A DNA stretch of 64,000 nt from Cavia porcellus. Lineage: Eukaryota; Chordata; Mammalia; Rodentia; Caviidae. A program made the position numbers and the translations under genes. Of this stretch, positions 60,891-64,000 are shown piece by piece; position 1 is the first letter of the stretch; each line of letters opens with the position of its first letter. Location of the stretch: the NCBI RefSeq assembly GCF_034190915.1, contig NW_026947484.1:207774657-207838656 (forward strand), read 5' to 3'. The notes below the pieces were generated by a model. That model had not been told where the DNA came from, made no database searches, and saw nothing but the letters and a program-made list of their open reading frames with translations.

Positions 60891-62645
60891 ATCAGACCAT
60901 GGGATACCTGCGGGCATAGCATAAAGGAAGAAAAAGACAGTATTCAGGGTACAAGGGGACCAAGAGCAACCTGTCCTTAGTAGACAGGCACAACTGCCTC
61001 CTGGAAAGTGAGGAGCACACGGGAAAGGGCAGTAAAAGCAGCTGCAGTAAATGGGAACAAGTTAATGAAGAACAGGTCCTTATTCACATCAATACACTTG
61101 CATCCTTAGATGGTCCTCACCTGATGCTGTCTTGCCTTAGAAATGCTGTGGTTATGAACTTTCTCTGCACAGATGGGAAGCAGATGTCCTTCCACATATT
61201 TCTGTGCTCCTAGAGCAGGTCACACCAGCCTTGTAGCCAGTCACATAGCCTGGTGCCTGGTATAGTAAAATATTATTTCATATTCTCTGGTCTCCAGCAA
61301 TAAGGAAGTGTAGCTATTGTTCTCTTAGGACATAATTTGACAAGTTTGGAAATTCATTCTTATTTACTAAACGTTGACCAGTAAATCAATCACTTGTTTG
61401 TAAGATTTTGTTTGGTTTTAAATATGTAGGAACAACCTTTTTAAAAAATTCATTATTCTTCTCCCAAACCTGGAATGAGGTACAATCAAATATGTTCAGT
61501 GATGAGATTAAACACCTGCTTTCAATAATTTTACCAAGACTCAACTGTTTAGAATGTAAGAAGGGTTAGAAGTATTTTTTTACTCTTAGTGTAGGGAATT
61601 TATGTTTGTAAGAATGTCTAAAATAGAATCTTGGGCGGAAAAACTTGCTTTCTACACCATTTTAACATGTTTTATTCAAATTTGAGCTACTTACTATAAT
61701 AAGGAAAATATCTTAAGTTTATTCTAGTTTTTAAAATTATATATACAAATCAGTACTTCTTCGCATGAAAAAGGAAGCAGGAAAGTACAGTTAGAAAGGG
61801 CTGTTGTTTAGTTTGTGATGCAGATTTTGATGGTGCTTTCTTCATTGGTGAAGTGTTGTGCTCTTTTCCTCCTCCCACTTCAAAGCTTGAAGAAAGGACC
61901 ATAGTACACATCTATCACTGAATGGATGGATAAACATGTCTGTCTATTCAGTAAGTTTACATATCAAGTCAATTACTGTGATTCTAGGGATCAGTTGAAC
62001 AACCCATTAAATTTAATTACAGGAGATACAATGATAAATCTCCAGAATAAAAATGAAAATAATTGCGAACTCATATTTTAGCATAAAATATTTACTTTAT
62101 GAAATACTATAAGGCAGAATTCCTATTAAATAATTTATTACACTTCAAGGGCTATAGCTGTACCTGTTTCCTCGAAAGCATTCATCTATGTACCTATTTC
62201 CTGTGGCTTTTAGAACTATAGTTGTTATTTCTAATTTATTTGTTTATTTGATAGCTGAGTGGTTTTGGTTATTTGTCAATGTATTCTGAAAACTAAAAAT
62301 AAGTAAATGTTATTAATTCTGCCACAGTAAAAATAATGGAATCCACTGGTACAAAATAAAGAATTGGATTGTGTTTTATTTCTAGTTGCTGAGAAGTAAC
62401 ATTTAAACTTGGAATTTTGCAAATTTAAAAGAGTATTTCTGTTATTTATGATAGGCTCTTAGGACTAAACCCGATAGTTTATCATCATAAAGTTACTCAT
62501 AATGAGGTCTGGTTACCCAAAAAGACCAGTCAAGGGATCAGAAGCCTGAGGCTTTCAACCTATGATCTCAGCCTAACTTTAAAATGAAAGGCAAAGACAG
62601 GAACACTGAAGATTAAGCCGCCTCAGTCATGCCTACAGTGCTGGC
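60891..62645. other. Unassigned DNA
   Basis: No gene was supported. The part 60890-61250 has a more balanced base composition than its surroundings, but no recognisable repeat or coding motif. Confidence 0.4.
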
Positions 62646-62649
62646 CAGC

Positions 62650-62975
62650 TTTTCATCTCTATGACAAAATGTCTAAGATATAAGAAAGAAAAATGTGACT
62701 CAAGGTATCAGAGTTCAGTTCCCAGTCACAGTGGCCTTGCTACCTTTAGGCCTAAACAACTTAAAATGGCAGAGAGGGTCTCATGGCGAGGGAGAGACAG
62801 AGACAGAGACAGAGACAGAGACAGAGACAGAGACAAAGAGACAGAACTGAGTCCTAGCACCTTCTTAGATAGATATTGACCTACTTCTTCCACTAGGCTC
62901 TGCCTTCTAAAGTTTTCAGCATCTACCGAGCCTTTAACACAAACATTTGAAGGACACTTAAAATCCAAACTAGCC
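62650..62975 (-). mobile_element. MaLR-like LTR (probable)
   Basis: The plus strand shows CTTTTCATCTCTATGACAAA at its left and TAGGCTCTGCCTTCTAAAGT, then CGAGCCTTTAACACAAACAT and GACACTTAAAATCCAAACT at its right. These resemble the reverse complement of a MaLR-type LTR. A (GACAGA)n tract interrupts it. Confidence 0.55.
62793..62845. repeat. (GACAGA)n hexamer tract
   Basis: Eight or so GAGACA/GACAGA units. The open frames through it on both strands encode only an RD repeat or an SL repeat. Confidence 0.95.
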
Positions 62976-64000
62976 CTTCATTTCGACCTCTCTTTAAAAC
63001 CCTGAAAAAGCTTGAGTGAGATGTGCTTTATGATTCTGTCCAAACTTCACCTCATATGGCCCTTCCTTTTTCTGGTTTTGATTTGTATCTTTTTCTCTAA
63101 TAAAATTGTGGTTAAAAATGCTGACCTTTCCAACAGGTTGCCAGTCATTCTGACAAATTATCCAATCTGAAGGTATTGAGAACCTCCCAATTTGTAGTTA
63201 GCTTGATGACCTGTGGACCTCCACACTTGTGGCTGACATCTCAAGTAAGGCTGAGATGTGGACAGCTGCAGCCTTAACTGTGATGTTTGACCTCTTTCCT
63301 GACCGTTAGATTTTAGAAGTCATTTGGAAATGGAGGTTCATATATGTCTGAAACATCTGCAACTCTCCCAAATTCTTTTTATCAAATTAAGATTTCTCTA
63401 GGCTCTAATTTCCTCTTTTAAAATCAGAGAAATATCTACTTTCTTTAGTAAATTGATCACGTTACCTGATCTGATTTACTAATGCCCACAATATTTATTC
63501 TAGATGAGCTCTAAAATAGAAAATCATGTGTGTCTTAAATTGTTTCAAGTTAGAGTTTCCTTAGAAGTCTACCATTAGTGTTACTTCAAAATTTGTCTCT
63601 CTGGTATCTCCCATCTTTTCTCAATTGTAAAAAAAAAAAAAAATGACAACAAAAAACATACATGAAACATAAAAGTCAATATATTAGAAAAATTTAAAAA
63701 TGAAATAAACATTTATGTATGACTAGAAAATCATCTTTGAAAACAATTTCACTAGCTGTCTTCAAAATTATTTAAAACAATTCACCATTATCTTTTTAAA
63801 AACCAATGTTTTCTACTTGTTATTTTTGCATAGTGTTTATTTTTTATTTTTATTCAAGTGAGAGAAACCACAGTCTCAAAATATTATTTTACTCTTTAGC
63901 TCAGTGAAAAGCCGAACATGCACAAAAGTCTGGCCTTAATTTCAAGAATAATAAAAAATTATTTAAGTGAATAATGCAGAAACCAAGTACTGATCATATA
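62976..64000. other. Unassigned AT-rich DNA
   Basis: No coding region or repeat was recognised other than a short A run near 63629-63645. Confidence 0.4.

Noticed and set aside
62661..62968. Arg-Asp or Ser-Leu repeat protein
   Set aside because: Both frames come from a (GACAGA)n hexamer tract inside a probable LTR.

Overview
The window looks like AT-rich mammalian nuclear DNA, most likely a gene-poor intergenic or deep intronic stretch of a rodent. I found no convincing exon of a functional protein-coding gene. The signs of a mammal are many MIR, old L1 and MaLR-type LTR fragments, long (AT)n, (GT)n and (GATA)n arrays, and a processed ribosomal-protein pseudogene. The signs of a rodent are B1-like pieces and many tRNA-derived ID-like SINEs. 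The ID-like copies share a tail (GGTACCGATAAAAA, then A-rich with GAAAAAGACA) that I do not know from mouse or rat ID. A non-murid rodent, perhaps Castorimorpha (kangaroo rat, pocket gopher or beaver group), is my guess, at low confidence.

Layout. 0-3.9 kb: mostly unassigned AT-rich DNA with one SINE and an (AT)(GT)(AT) array. 3.9-6.75 kb: remains of a class I endogenous retrovirus with broken pol pieces, a 744-bp plus-strand LTR, and a related LTR end in the opposite orientation on the left. 9.9-16.4 kb: scattered MIR, B1-like and ID-like SINEs, an MLT1-type LTR, an L1 3' end and a polypurine tract. 16.4-20.2 kb: few recognisable repeats, including short stretches that look like candidate conserved non-coding DNA. 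20.2-25.6 kb: a MaLR-type LTR, an L1 3' end and a long minus-strand old L1 split by a younger SINE. 29-33.5 kb: a pile-up of L1 pieces in both orientations plus an MST-like LTR. 33.5-39.4 kb: degraded L1-like and unassigned sequence. 39.7-41.7 kb: an A-tailed segment immediately followed by an RPSA (ribosomal protein SA) processed pseudogene. 42-50 kb: old SINEs, MIR, L1M and simple repeats. 50.6-57.7 kb: three LTR-like repeats and more L1. 57.7-64 kb: mostly unassigned, with one young SINE flanked by a 16-bp target-site duplication and one LTR-like element on the minus strand.

There is no gene network to describe. The window records successive retrotransposition by L1, by L1-mobilised SINEs and a cellular mRNA, and by retroviral and MaLR LTR elements. 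The younger ID-like SINEs show the clearest target-site duplications and can be used to order events. Repeat family names come from recalled consensus features, not from a database search, and most boundaries are approximate. I found no new biological system here.
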